A stretch of DNA of 64,000 nucleotides, from contig LS998015.1 of assembly GCA_900498245.1 (NCBI GenBank), forward strand, positions 2,430,069 to 2,494,068, given 5' to 3'. This DNA is from Candidatus Zixiibacteriota bacterium. Its GTDB lineage: Bacteria > Zixibacteria > MSB-5A5 > GN15 > PGXB01. Position 1 is the first letter of the stretch. Each line of letters begins with the position of its first letter. Positions 26,327 to 34,468 of this stretch are shown here, in pieces. Both the position numbers and the translations under genes were made by a program. The notes beneath the pieces are model-generated. The model ran no database searches. It was not told the origin of the DNA and saw only the letters and a program-made list of their open reading frames with translations.

Positions 26327-26740
26327 CTAGATCGGCAGACGAGTGTAACGGAGGGCCTTAGTCGGGCAGAAATGAGCGCAGGCCGGATCCCCTTTGCAGA
26401 GATCGCATTTGACAACTTCATCATGAATGTCATCGATCAATGCGCATCCGAAGGGACAGGCCGCTACACAGGCCCGGCACTTGACGCAGCGGTCCATGTT
26501 CAATTCAATCGCGCCGGTGTCTTCATTACGCTTAAGAGCATCGAAAAAACAGGACTTAACACAGGCGGCATCATTACATTGCAGGCAGGTCACCGGGACA
26601 TATTTGTCTTTGGCATGGGCCAGAGGATATATCCGGCTTTTACCCGGTTTCAGATTTTTGGAGTGACTGAAGGCGCAGGCCAGTTCACAGGTGCGGCAAC
26701 CGGTACAAAGCGACGGATCAACGACAAAGCGATAGTTCAT
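26327..26740 (-). CDS. Four-cluster 4Fe-4S polyferredoxin (HycB/CooF-like)
   Basis: 137 residues. Cysteine motifs of a ferredoxin with up to four [4Fe-4S] clusters: CTGCRTCELAC (about 12-22), CLQCNDAACVKSC (about 52-64), CVKCRACVAACPFGC (about 82-96) and CDLCKGDPACAHFC (about 111-124). This is the HycB/DmsB/CooF type that wires a catalytic subunit to partners. It overlaps the HoxU-like gene by 4 nt, so it is translationally coupled and probably a structural subunit or the dedicated electron carrier between the NADH module and the 2-oxoacid oxidoreductase. Confidence 0.9.
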   Translation of the reverse strand: MNYRFVVDPSLCTGCRTCELACAFSHSKNLKPGKSRIYPLAHAKDKYVPVTCLQCNDAACVKSCFFDALKRNEDTGAIELNMDRCVKCRACVAACPFGCALIDDIHDEVVKCDLCKGDPACAHFCPTKALRYTRLPI

Positions 26741-27528
26741 CGCGACACCTCCGCGGCCATAACCACCAGTTTGCCCATCGTTTTGGCCGTATCCAGCCGC
26801 TTGCAGTCATCGCACGTTTCAAAATAACTCATCGGCAGGTCACGATTCTTGCATAAATATTCCGCAAAATCCCTGGAAATAATCTTCTTCCCGCAATTTT
26901 TGCAGGTCAATAATTCGAATTCTCGTCCCCAGATACTCCGCTTGCCGTTTTCATCCTTCCATTCGATAAAATCGGTCGGGCAGATATTGGCACAGCTCAG
27001 ACAGCCGATGCAGTCTGCAGGCGGCTGACCGAGCGGCCCGGAAATCACTTTTTCATGACCCCGCTCTACGGCCGAAATGGCATGGCAGCCGAGTGCGTCG
27101 CAGATGCGGGTGCAGGCGTAACACATGATGCAATTGTCGCCGTCGGGAATCACCTCGTAGGGCGTCGACGTCACCCCGTGCTCGGCGGCCAGTTTCTGAA
27201 TCACCGCGGAATTGGGATTGCGGGCCAGGTATAATTCCAGGATAGTGCGTCGCAATTCCATAACCTGCGCCGTATGCGTCCCCACTATCAATTCCGGCTC
27301 AACCGGGTAAAGGCAGGAAGTAACATGTTTCTTCCAGCCGTTCCAGTCCTTCTTGGTGATTTCGACCATACAAAGGCGGCAGGCCCCGCACGGTTCAATG
27401 GCGTCATGATGACAGAGGGTCGGGATATTTATTCCTTCCCGGCGGATTGCGGTCAGCACCATTTCGCCTTCTTCGGCCTGAACCGCTTTTCCGTTGATAT
27501 ATATGGTAATCATCCTATCCCCGCTCAC
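26737..27528 (-). CDS. HoxU/NuoG N-terminal-like iron-sulfur subunit
   Basis: 263 residues. An N-terminal [2Fe-2S] domain (TLCHHDAIEPCGACRLCMVE, later TSCLYP) is followed by two [4Fe-4S] motifs (CIMCYACTRIC, CIGCLSCANICP). The His-Cys cluster motif usual between them in NuoG/HoxU is absent: NPNSAVIQ stands where NPxDCxxC is expected. The C-terminus adds a zinc-ribbon-like CKNCGKK ... CDDC segment (about 216-250). No molybdopterin or hydrogenase domain is present. The start is drawn at GTG 27528, which overlaps the NuoF-like stop by 4 nt; ATG 27513 with GCGGGGA upstream is an equally good choice. Role: relays electrons between the FMN subunit and ferredoxin. Confidence 0.88.
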   Translation of the reverse strand: MSGDRMITIYINGKAVQAEEGEMVLTAIRREGINIPTLCHHDAIEPCGACRLCMVEITKKDWNGWKKHVTSCLYPVEPELIVGTHTAQVMELRRTILELYLARNPNSAVIQKLAAEHGVTSTPYEVIPDGDNCIMCYACTRICDALGCHAISAVERGHEKVISGPLGQPPADCIGCLSCANICPTDFIEWKDENGKRSIWGREFELLTCKNCGKKIISRDFAEYLCKNRDLPMSYFETCDDCKRLDTAKTMGKLVVMAAEVSR

Positions 27529-29378
27529 TTAATTTCAATCGCGTCGAAGTTGCAGGTGGCATAGCAGGAACCGCAGCGATCGCAAACGAGTTGATTTATA
27601 AAATGCTTCTTTTTCCGTTCCCCGGTGATAGCCCCCACCGGGCAGGCCTTGATACAGGCCAGGCACCCCGTGCAATCATCGGTAATTTCATACTTTATCA
27701 GGGCCCGGCAGACACCGGCGGGGCATTTCTTATCGCGGATGTGGGCCTCATATTCGTCGCGGAAATACTGGATGGTGCTCAAAAACGGATTAGGCCCGGA
27801 CTGCCCCAACCCGCATAAAGAACCGATCTGTATGTTGCGCGACAGCTTTTCCATCTGCTCCAGATCCCCGTCTTCACCTTTGCCCTCGGTTATTTTCTCG
27901 CAGAGCCGGTGCAATTGATATAAGCCCTCGCGGCAGGGGACACACTTGCCGCACGACTCATAGACCAGGAAAGCCAGAAAATATCTGGCGACATCGACCA
28001 TGCAGGTCCGATCATCCATGATAATCATTCCGCCCGAGCCCATCATCGAGCCGGCTTCGGTCAGGGAATCGAAATCAACCGGCAGATCGAGTTTCGCATC
28101 CGGCAGACAACCACCCGACGGGCCGCCGGTCTGGACCGCCTTGAATTTCCGTTCGTTGGGTATGCCGCCGCCAATATCAAAAATAATCTGACGAAGGGTC
28201 ATGCCCATCGGGACCTCAACTAAACCGGTATTGTTCACCTTTCCCGCCAGGGAAAAGACTTTGGTTCCGGGACTCTTCTTGGTGCCAATGGAGGTAAACC
28301 AGTCGGCGCCCTTTTCAATTATCATGGACACAGTGACGAAAGTCTCCACATTATTCAGGACGGTTGGCTTGTCGTATAGACCCTTTATTACTGAGTGTAT
28401 ATATTTAGCGCGCGGTTCACCAACCTCACCGGCCACCGATTTCATGAGCGCCGATGATTCGCCGCAGACAAAGGCCCCGCCCCCGCGGTTGACCTGAATA
28501 TCGAAATTTAAACCGGTCCCCAGAATATTTTCCCCCAGAAGTCCCGCTTCGCGCGCTTGCTCGATGGCTTTTTTCAGATTATAGACGGCCTGTGGATATT
28601 CCTCACGAACATAGATATAACCTTGGGTCGATCCGACCGCGTAAGCGCAAATAATCATTCCTTCGAGAACGGAATGGGGATCGCTTCCCATAACCGTACG
28701 ATCCATGAACGCCCCCGGGTCGCCCTCATCGCCGTTGCAGATAACATAGCGAATATCGGAGGGCACTCCGGCGCAGGTGGCCCATTTTTTGCCTGTCAGG
28801 AATCCGCCACCACCGCGTCCCCGCAAAGCAGATTTGGATATTTCAGCGATGACCTGCTGCGGTGTCATGGTTGTCAGGGCCTTGGCCAGACCGGCATACC
28901 CCCCCGTGGCAATGGCATCGGTAATCCGAAGCGGATCAATCAGGCCGCAGTTGCGAAGAGCAATCCTCTGCTGATGGGCATAAAACGGTATTTCCCGGTA
29001 ACGGGCGATATGCTCGTGAGTCTTGATATCACTATATAGGAGTCGGTCGATGACCTCATTTTTCTCCAGGGTTTTTTCCACGATTTCCGCGACATCTTTT
29101 ACCTTCACCTTGGTATAGAAAATGTCCTGCGGCTCGATTATAACCAGGGGCCCGATAGCGCAGTATCCGTGACATCCGGTCTGGCGGAATGTTTCGATCG
29201 AAACCTGCGGGATTTTTTTCTGCGCTACGATCTTTTTGAACTCATCATACACTTCCGGCGCGCCGTTGGCTTCACAGGCCGTGCCGAAACAGATAAGTAC
29301 TTTGCGTTCCTGGGCGACAAAATCCCGGCGGCATTCCTCGCGCCATTGCGATAATTTATCTATATTTTCAACCCGCAT
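27525..29378 (-). CDS. NuoF/HoxF-like NADH-binding flavoprotein subunit with ferredoxin domains at both ends
   Basis: 617 residues. Order: thioredoxin-like [2Fe-2S] domain (about 25-110; CFGTAC and TGCHGYC), the NuoF core with NADH/FMN site (GRGGGGFLTGKKW at about 188, CNGDEGDPGAFMDR at about 214), the SLBB domain, the [4Fe-4S] motif ESCGKCVPCREG (about 471), and a C-terminal 2x[4Fe-4S] domain (CTGCLACIKACP, CDRCGSCYATC). This is the architecture of HndC, HydB and related soluble, often bifurcating, NAD(P)H modules. It would oxidise NADH or reduce NAD+ in the cytoplasm. It is coupled to the HoxU-like gene by overlap and lies 1 nt from the NuoE-like stop. Confidence 0.95.
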   Translation of the reverse strand: MRVENIDKLSQWREECRRDFVAQERKVLICFGTACEANGAPEVYDEFKKIVAQKKIPQVSIETFRQTGCHGYCAIGPLVIIEPQDIFYTKVKVKDVAEIVEKTLEKNEVIDRLLYSDIKTHEHIARYREIPFYAHQQRIALRNCGLIDPLRITDAIATGGYAGLAKALTTMTPQQVIAEISKSALRGRGGGGFLTGKKWATCAGVPSDIRYVICNGDEGDPGAFMDRTVMGSDPHSVLEGMIICAYAVGSTQGYIYVREEYPQAVYNLKKAIEQAREAGLLGENILGTGLNFDIQVNRGGGAFVCGESSALMKSVAGEVGEPRAKYIHSVIKGLYDKPTVLNNVETFVTVSMIIEKGADWFTSIGTKKSPGTKVFSLAGKVNNTGLVEVPMGMTLRQIIFDIGGGIPNERKFKAVQTGGPSGGCLPDAKLDLPVDFDSLTEAGSMMGSGGMIIMDDRTCMVDVARYFLAFLVYESCGKCVPCREGLYQLHRLCEKITEGKGEDGDLEQMEKLSRNIQIGSLCGLGQSGPNPFLSTIQYFRDEYEAHIRDKKCPAGVCRALIKYEITDDCTGCLACIKACPVGAITGERKKKHFINQLVCDRCGSCYATCNFDAIEIK

Positions 29379-29379
29379 T

Positions 29380-29835
29380 TTAATCCTTCTTTACCAGTTT
29401 CAGAACCTTGTCCTGACGGACAAACCCATGAACCTTGTCATTGATAACCACCACCGGAGCCATGGCACAAACCCCGACGCAGTTGACAATTTCCAGAGTG
29501 AATTTCATGTCCGGCGAGGTTTCCCCGGCTTTCATTTTTAATCCTGTCTCGAGTTGACTGAGTATCAGATCGGCATTTTTGATATGGCAGGCCGTCCCCT
29601 GGCAAACCCTTATAATCACTTCCCCCCGGGGCTCCAAACTGAAAGCGTTATAAAAGGTCGAAACGCTGAAAACTTTGCTGAGGGGGACACCGAGCTCTTT
29701 TGATGTTTCAATAAGGGCCTCGCAGGGAAGATAATGAAATTCCTTCTGGATATCCTGAAGCACCATAATTAAAGAACCGGGACTTTTGGGATTGCGGCCT
29801 ATTATTTCGGAGACCTTGCTCATGTCGTGTGTCAT
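29380..29835 (-). CDS. NuoE-like [2Fe-2S] subunit
   Basis: 151 residues. N-terminal helical bundle (about 1-65; GSLIMVLQDIQKEFHYLP) and thioredoxin-like domain with the [2Fe-2S] ligands in CQGTACHIK (about 83-91) and NCVGVCAMAP (about 124-133). NuoE partners NuoF in complex I, HoxEF hydrogenases and soluble bifurcating enzymes. Its gene is 3 nt from the stop of the 2-oxoacid oxidoreductase gamma gene, which argues that the two systems are made together. Confidence 0.95.
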   Translation of the reverse strand: MTHDMSKVSEIIGRNPKSPGSLIMVLQDIQKEFHYLPCEALIETSKELGVPLSKVFSVSTFYNAFSLEPRGEVIIRVCQGTACHIKNADLILSQLETGLKMKAGETSPDMKFTLEIVNCVGVCAMAPVVVINDKVHGFVRQDKVLKLVKKD

Positions 29836-29838
29836 TTC

Positions 29839-30408
29839 CTAACCTTTCGCTCCGATTTTGGTCGCCAATTCCCGGGCCAACTTTTGTCCTTCCAGAAACG
29901 CCTGCTGATTGAGTTCTAAAAACGATTTCTTCTCCCCCATTTTTTTGATCATCATATCGGTCAGGGTTTCGAATTTTACTATCCCGGTAATTTCCACGTA
30001 GGTTGCGAGCATGACCATATTGGCCACTTTGGTGTTGCCAATCCGGACGGCAATGTCGCTTGCCGGGACAAGAAATTCGGTAATGTCGCTGCGGCCGGAG
30101 ACACTTTCTATCAGGGAACTATTAATGAAAAGGAGACCCCCGGGCCGGATGAGGGCTCCGAATTTCTCAAGCGACGGACGATTAAATACGCAGGCCGATT
30201 CAGGATTGGAGATAATCGGGGAACCGATCCGCATTTCGGACACGACCACCGTGCAATTGGCGGTCCCTCCGCGCATCTCAGGGCCGTACGACGGCAGCCA
30301 ACAAACCTGTTTGCCTTCGGCCATCCCGGCGTAGGCGAGCAATTGCCCCGCCGTCATAATTCCCTGTCCCCCGAAACCGGCGAGAATGACTTCTTTCTGC
30401 GGCATCAC
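29839..30408 (-). CDS. 2-oxoacid:acceptor oxidoreductase, gamma subunit
   Basis: 189 residues matching the POR/KOR gamma domain: EVILAGFGGQGIMTAGQLLA (about 5-24), WLPSYGPEMRGGTANCTVVV (about 38-57) and SDIAVRIGNTKVANMVML (about 117-134). The subunit helps bind coenzyme A and shapes the active-site cleft. It overlaps the beta gene by 4 nt. Confidence 0.93.
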   Translation of the reverse strand: MMPQKEVILAGFGGQGIMTAGQLLAYAGMAEGKQVCWLPSYGPEMRGGTANCTVVVSEMRIGSPIISNPESACVFNRPSLEKFGALIRPGGLLFINSSLIESVSGRSDITEFLVPASDIAVRIGNTKVANMVMLATYVEITGIVKFETLTDMMIKKMGEKKSFLELNQQAFLEGQKLARELATKIGAKG

Positions 30409-31169
30409 TCACCCTCCCCCGTCGCCGGATCCTTGAAAGTTTTGAGGGGATAATACGGAAGCATATTATCTTCAAGCCACTTCAGGGCGGCGTTGGGTGC
30501 GATTCCCCAATTGGTCGGGCAGGTCGAAAGAACCTCGACCAGCGAGAAACAGCGCCCCTCGACCTGATAGGCAAAGGCCTTTTTGATTTTCTGCTTGGCA
30601 TTGACAATATGCATCGCGGAATGAACCGAAACCCGCGCGATATAGGCCGGGGTTCTCAAACTCGATAAAAGTTCCGAAACTCGTATCGGATAGCCCGCCA
30701 GATTGACATCCCGACCAAAGGGCGACGTGGTCGTTTTCTGATGCGGCAAGGTTGTCGGCGCCATTTGGCCCCCGGTCATGCCGTAAATGGCGTTATTGAC
30801 AAATATCACCGTGAACTTTTCACCCCGATTCGCTGAATGGACGATTTCACTCATCCCGATCGATGCCAGATCGCCGTCGCCCTGATAGGTAAAGACGATC
30901 ATATCGGGTCGGAGTCTTTTGAAACCGGTCGCCATAGCCGGAGCCCGGCCATGAGCGGCTTCCATGAAATCGACATTGAAATAATTATAAGCCAGGACCG
31001 AGCATCCCACCGGGGCCACCCCAACCGTCCTCTCGCGAACGCCCAGTTCATCGATACTTTCGGCCACCAGGCGGTGAATTACACCATGGGTACACCCGGG
31101 ACAATAATGAGTGATATTGCTGCTTAACGCTTCCGGGCGAGTCAGTATAGTCGTTGCATCTTGCGCCAT
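30405..31169 (-). CDS. 2-oxoacid:ferredoxin oxidoreductase, beta (TPP-binding) subunit
   Basis: 254 residues. TPP/Mg motif YQGDGDLASIGMSEIVHSAN (about 93-112) ending in NNAIYGMTGGQMAPTT (about 127-142), and the N-terminal CPGCTHG (about 24-30), a short form of the cysteine motif used with the cluster. It carries out decarboxylation of a 2-oxoacid to the TPP adduct and passes electrons to the ferredoxin subunit. The likely substrate is 2-oxoglutarate or a branched-chain 2-oxoacid, since pyruvate enzymes usually have a longer fused form, but this is not decided by sequence. Confidence 0.93.
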   Translation of the reverse strand: MAQDATTILTRPEALSSNITHYCPGCTHGVIHRLVAESIDELGVRERTVGVAPVGCSVLAYNYFNVDFMEAAHGRAPAMATGFKRLRPDMIVFTYQGDGDLASIGMSEIVHSANRGEKFTVIFVNNAIYGMTGGQMAPTTLPHQKTTTSPFGRDVNLAGYPIRVSELLSSLRTPAYIARVSVHSAMHIVNAKQKIKKAFAYQVEGRCFSLVEVLSTCPTNWGIAPNAALKWLEDNMLPYYPLKTFKDPATGEGE

Positions 31170-31176
31170 TTGTCAC

Positions 31177-32274
31177 CTACCTCATATAACCCGAAAGCGG
31201 GGTTTTCGTATCGAGTCCAAGTTGTTTTTTGACCATGATTTTCACTTCGTCCGGCGACGGCACAATTCCGCCCGTACGACCGTAGAAATGAAGCGGCTTT
31301 TTACTCATGGTACAGCGCTCGATATCTTCGATCATCTGCCCGACACTCATCTCGACCGTCAGGAGCGATTCGATATTTGACTTTATCGCCTGTTCATAGA
31401 CTTCCTTTTCCGGGAAGGGGAACAGAGATATGGGACGGAATAGCCCAATGCTTATCCCTTCTTTCTCCAATTCGTCAATGGCCGTCTGGCAAATGCGGGC
31501 CATCGTGCCATAGGCAAAAATCAGCATCCGGTTTTTATCATTCACTTTGTATAATTCATAGCGGATTTCATTCTTCTTGATTTCTTCATACTTGGAAGCC
31601 AGGAGAAAACTGTTTTTCTCAAGCGCTACAGGGTCGAGAAACAGCGACTTTATGATTTGCGACTTGCGGCCCCTGGCACCGGTCAGAGCCCAGTCTTTGG
31701 GCGGCAAAGCCGGTTCTTCGTATTTCTCCGGAATCTCGACCGATTCCATCATCTGGCCGATCATACCGTCACCGATTATCATCACCGGCGTACGGTACTT
31801 ATCGGCGAGATGAAACGACAGCATCATTAAATCGACCGCCTCCTGAACCGATGACGGGGCCAATACAATGAGGCGATAGTCGCCGTGTCCGCCGCCCTTG
31901 GTGGCCTGGAAATAATCCGACTGAGCCGGCAGAATGCCTCCCAGACCGGGACCACCGCGCATAATATTGACCAGCACAACGGGCAGATGGGCGCCGGCCA
32001 TGTACGATATCGCTTCCTGCATGAGGCTGATACCGGGACTGGAAGAGGTGGTAAAGACTCTCTTACCGGTGGAGGCCGCGCCGAAAAGCATATTGCCCAC
32101 TGCCACTTCGCTTTCCGCCTGAACAAAGACCCCGCCCACTTCCGGGATGCGCCGTGACAGATACTCGGCCACTTCACTTTGTGGGGTGATCGGATAAGCG
32201 AAATAATTGACGGCTCCGGCCCGCAGAGCGGCCTCGGCAATCGCTTCATTTCCTTTCATTAATTGCTTCGCCAT
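31177..32274 (-). CDS. vorB: 2-oxoacid:ferredoxin oxidoreductase, alpha subunit (VorB/KorA type)
   Basis: 365 residues from ATG 32274 (MAKQLMKGNEAIAEAA), preceded by GAGGGGTGAT; the TTG six codons upstream is not needed. Motifs: YPITPQSEVAEYL (about 30-42), FVQAESEVAVGNMLFGAA, TTSSSPGISLMQEAISY and MRGGPGLGGILPAQSDYFQ (about 107-125). The closest style is the VorB subunit of 3-methyl-2-oxobutanoate:ferredoxin oxidoreductase, but KorA is very similar. It forms the core heterodimer with the beta subunit. It lies directly after the ferredoxin delta gene. Confidence 0.92.
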   Translation of the reverse strand: MAKQLMKGNEAIAEAALRAGAVNYFAYPITPQSEVAEYLSRRIPEVGGVFVQAESEVAVGNMLFGAASTGKRVFTTSSSPGISLMQEAISYMAGAHLPVVLVNIMRGGPGLGGILPAQSDYFQATKGGGHGDYRLIVLAPSSVQEAVDLMMLSFHLADKYRTPVMIIGDGMIGQMMESVEIPEKYEEPALPPKDWALTGARGRKSQIIKSLFLDPVALEKNSFLLASKYEEIKKNEIRYELYKVNDKNRMLIFAYGTMARICQTAIDELEKEGISIGLFRPISLFPFPEKEVYEQAIKSNIESLLTVEMSVGQMIEDIERCTMSKKPLHFYGRTGGIVPSPDEVKIMVKKQLGLDTKTPLSGYMR

Positions 32275-32288
32275 AAAATTATCACCCC

Positions 32289-32522
32289 TCAATAATTAAA
32301 TAATGCGAACTGGGTTCCGTGAGTGTGCACCTCGATGGCCGCGTCGGGACAGACTATGGCGCAAATACGACAACCGATACAGCGATGCGGCTCCTTCAGC
32401 GTGGCGCAGAAATATCCTTTTTGATTAAGTTCCTTGGACATCGCCAGGATCTGCATCGGGCAGGCCTGAACACACAATTCGCAACCCTTACAGTAGGTTT
32501 TATTTATAATCACACCAGGCAT
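32289..32522 (-). CDS. 2-oxoacid:ferredoxin oxidoreductase, delta (2x[4Fe-4S] ferredoxin) subunit
   Basis: 77 residues with two classical clusters: CKGCELCVQACP (about 11-22) and CIGCRICAIVCP (about 48-59). It is the internal ferredoxin that takes electrons from the TPP centre in the four-subunit form of the enzyme. In this operon those electrons could pass on to the NuoEF/HoxU-like subunits or the polyferredoxin. Confidence 0.95.
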   Translation of the reverse strand: MPGVIINKTYCKGCELCVQACPMQILAMSKELNQKGYFCATLKEPHRCIGCRICAIVCPDAAIEVHTHGTQFALFNY

Positions 32523-32558
32523 GGCATCTATCCTTTATTTAAAGCGGCCTTTTTCGGA

Positions 32559-33275
32559 CTATTTCTTCCTCTCCCACGGTTTCAGCATCAAGCGCGTCAG
32601 CGGCAGGACCGGACAGTCTATCCGGGCTGGATCCATATTTTCCAAAACCTCCTTCTTGGCGCTTACAAACTTCAGGGGTAAATGAGTTGCTTCTTCCACT
32701 TCCCGAGCCAGGCGGAAACCCTCCATAATTATTTCCGGCGATGTTTCATCAATCATGTGAGAATTGGAGATCAAGCCGGTGAATTTTAATTTCGAAGTCA
32801 TCTCAATCCGGGTCATGGTTTTGATTGATCCGGCAACATCCGAAGTAAAAGGACGGCGGGAATTCAAAACCATGAGCATCTCATACCGGCCGGAAACAAA
32901 TGCGTCCGACAAGGCTCCCAAAGCCCGGGCCCCTTGCGCATCGCCGCCGACATCAAGGACCAGTTTTTCCTCCGCACTCTCGATGGCCCCGCGAATTTCA
33001 GGAAGCAAAATCGGAAGGTCGGCATAATAATCACCACCTCGAGGAGTGATAATTCTTATACCCAATTCCTCCATCAATTCCATAACTTCGCGCGACCGGA
33101 AATAAGGGTTTACCAAGTCCAGATCGGCGATAGTAAGGAGAGTCTTTTCCGTTTCATGAAGATAGCGGGTCAGATTTACGGCGACTTCGGTCTTCCCGCT
33201 GCCGAATCCGCCGACCAGGATAATCTTCCGGGCAGGAATAAGGGGGTATCGAAAGCCTGTCCCCTGTTCATTCAT
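32559..33275 (-). CDS. P-loop ATPase/GTPase leading the 2-oxoacid oxidoreductase operon
   Basis: 238 residues from ATG 33275 (AGAGAT upstream); a longer frame to 33350 is not supported. Walker A is GGFGSGKTEVA (about 22-32), followed by a SIMIBI-like DLDLVNPYFRSRE segment (about 49-61) and LVLDVGGDAQGARAL (about 105-119) as a Walker B-like strand. The fold resembles CobQ/CobB/MinD-type nucleotide-binding proteins. Family members next to 2-oxoacid oxidoreductase genes have, to my knowledge, no proven function; maturation, CoA/cofactor handling or assembly are all possible. It is the first gene after the promoter at 33377-33407. Confidence 0.8.
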   Translation of the reverse strand: MNEQGTGFRYPLIPARKIILVGGFGSGKTEVAVNLTRYLHETEKTLLTIADLDLVNPYFRSREVMELMEELGIRIITPRGGDYYADLPILLPEIRGAIESAEEKLVLDVGGDAQGARALGALSDAFVSGRYEMLMVLNSRRPFTSDVAGSIKTMTRIEMTSKLKFTGLISNSHMIDETSPEIIMEGFRLAREVEEATHLPLKFVSAKKEVLENMDPARIDCPVLPLTRLMLKPWERKK

Positions 33276-33376
33276 ATTTATCTCTAATTTTGCTGTCACG
33301 ACTGCCACAACCTCAATGCCCGGTTGTCTTAGATTGGCCGGCAAGCACAACCAATCTTATCCTGATTTACTATTAA

Positions 33377-33407
33377 ATAATATCGAAAAAAAATCGGAAT
33401 AAGTCAA
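33377..33407 (-). promoter_or_regulatory. Sigma-70-like promoter for the oxoacid/NADH module operon
   Basis: TTGACT (33407-33402) and TATTAT (33382-33377) on the minus strand, with a wide 19-nt spacer; GATATT at 17 nt is an alternative -10. It lies about 100 nt before the ATPase gene. Confidence 0.45.
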
Positions 33408-33524
33408 GCCCTATTGTGAAAAAAGTCACGTAGATGATGACCTTGGCATCACCCAATGAAGAGGTTAGATTTGAACTTATACGCAAAATATGCCATTTCG
33501 GCGGAACAATCGTCGAAACCGGAA

Positions 33525-34427
33525 TCACTTTTCAACCGCGGGAATCAGATCGGGATTGGAATATTTTATCCTCTCCAGAAAGGAGACATATTGTTCGTTG
33601 TAATATGTGTCTTTAGTCCCGTAAATATCATCCTTCAGTGCTTCCCCCAGCGAAATATATCGATAGCCCCTCTTCTCAATAGCGGTCAGGACTGCCTCCA
33701 GGAATATCCCGTTTATGCGGTTGGCGTGTAACTGCAATATCTGCAGGACAGGTCTTCCCGCCACTTCTTTCGCCAAGACCTCCGCCTTGCCAAGGCACGA
33801 TATAATATGATTTACATATTCCCTCTGGAGCTCGGCCCGTTTCGATGAATCGAGGATATTGAGGTTTTTTTCAAGAGAGAGGTTATAAACAAAATCTTCC
33901 GTCAGGACTGTAGCATGGGCCACGCTGATATCTTCACCGGCAAGATAGTCTAGAACTTGATCGCGGATTTCTTTGGTACCTCCATACCTCAGAAATGGAA
34001 AACGAAAGAATCGTTCTTTCTGCCGATTCATCGCCATCAGATCTTTGACGGCATCTTTTCCTTTATCGATATCATCGATATAAGCCTCTATGGGAACATC
34101 ATTTATATCCTGATTGGAATATGGCAGGAATCCGAATGTAAATCCTTTTCCGGCCCACAGGGTCAACAAGTCAAGATTGTCCTCAAGATTTTCGCCGACA
34201 ACAAATCCGGCCGCCGGGACATGATGGCGCTCGAGAGCTGCCGTGATGCCGGCGAAAATTTCCTTCCTGGTTTCCTTCTCGTAAGTATTTTCCGCGGGAA
34301 TATCGTCAAATGTTATGCAAATCCTTTTCCCAACCGGTTTTATTGACGAAGATCCCGCATCCGACTGAGGACCGGCCATGGGAGACAAAGCGGCGACAAA
34401 TAATAATAATAAAATTTTCACTTTCAT
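33525..34427 (-). CDS. Secreted polysaccharide deacetylase-like protein with degraded metal site
   Basis: 300 residues with a signal peptide (about 1-20). NodB-fold landmarks are present: motif 1 ICITFDDIP (about 36-44), motif 3-like RFPFLRYG (about 141-148) and late strands HATVLTEDFVYNL and LQILQLHANRIN. At motif 2, where active enzymes have HSxxH metal ligands, the sequence reads FGFLPYSNQDI (about 99-109), so both His are replaced. It may be a carbohydrate-binding pseudoenzyme or use a changed mechanism. It is probably monocistronic or follows the M14 gene, from which it is separated by a terminator. Confidence 0.8.
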   Translation of the reverse strand: MKVKILLLLFVAALSPMAGPQSDAGSSSIKPVGKRICITFDDIPAENTYEKETRKEIFAGITAALERHHVPAAGFVVGENLEDNLDLLTLWAGKGFTFGFLPYSNQDINDVPIEAYIDDIDKGKDAVKDLMAMNRQKERFFRFPFLRYGGTKEIRDQVLDYLAGEDISVAHATVLTEDFVYNLSLEKNLNILDSSKRAELQREYVNHIISCLGKAEVLAKEVAGRPVLQILQLHANRINGIFLEAVLTAIEKRGYRYISLGEALKDDIYGTKDTYYNEQYVSFLERIKYSNPDLIPAVEK

Positions 34428-34468
34428 ATTATCGGAAGAAATTATTTAAATTCCTCGCACGGTCAACT

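Noticed and set aside
26327-29835. Soluble NAD-linked [FeFe] or [NiFe] hydrogenase
   Set aside because: NuoE, NuoF and HoxU-like subunits are present, but there is no H-cluster domain or Ni-binding large subunit, and the adjacent catalytic genes are a 2-oxoacid oxidoreductase.
33434-33731. Small plus-strand frames between the redox operon and the deacetylase-like gene
   Set aside because: They overlap the 3' end of the deacetylase-like gene and the leader region, and have no recognisable sequence.
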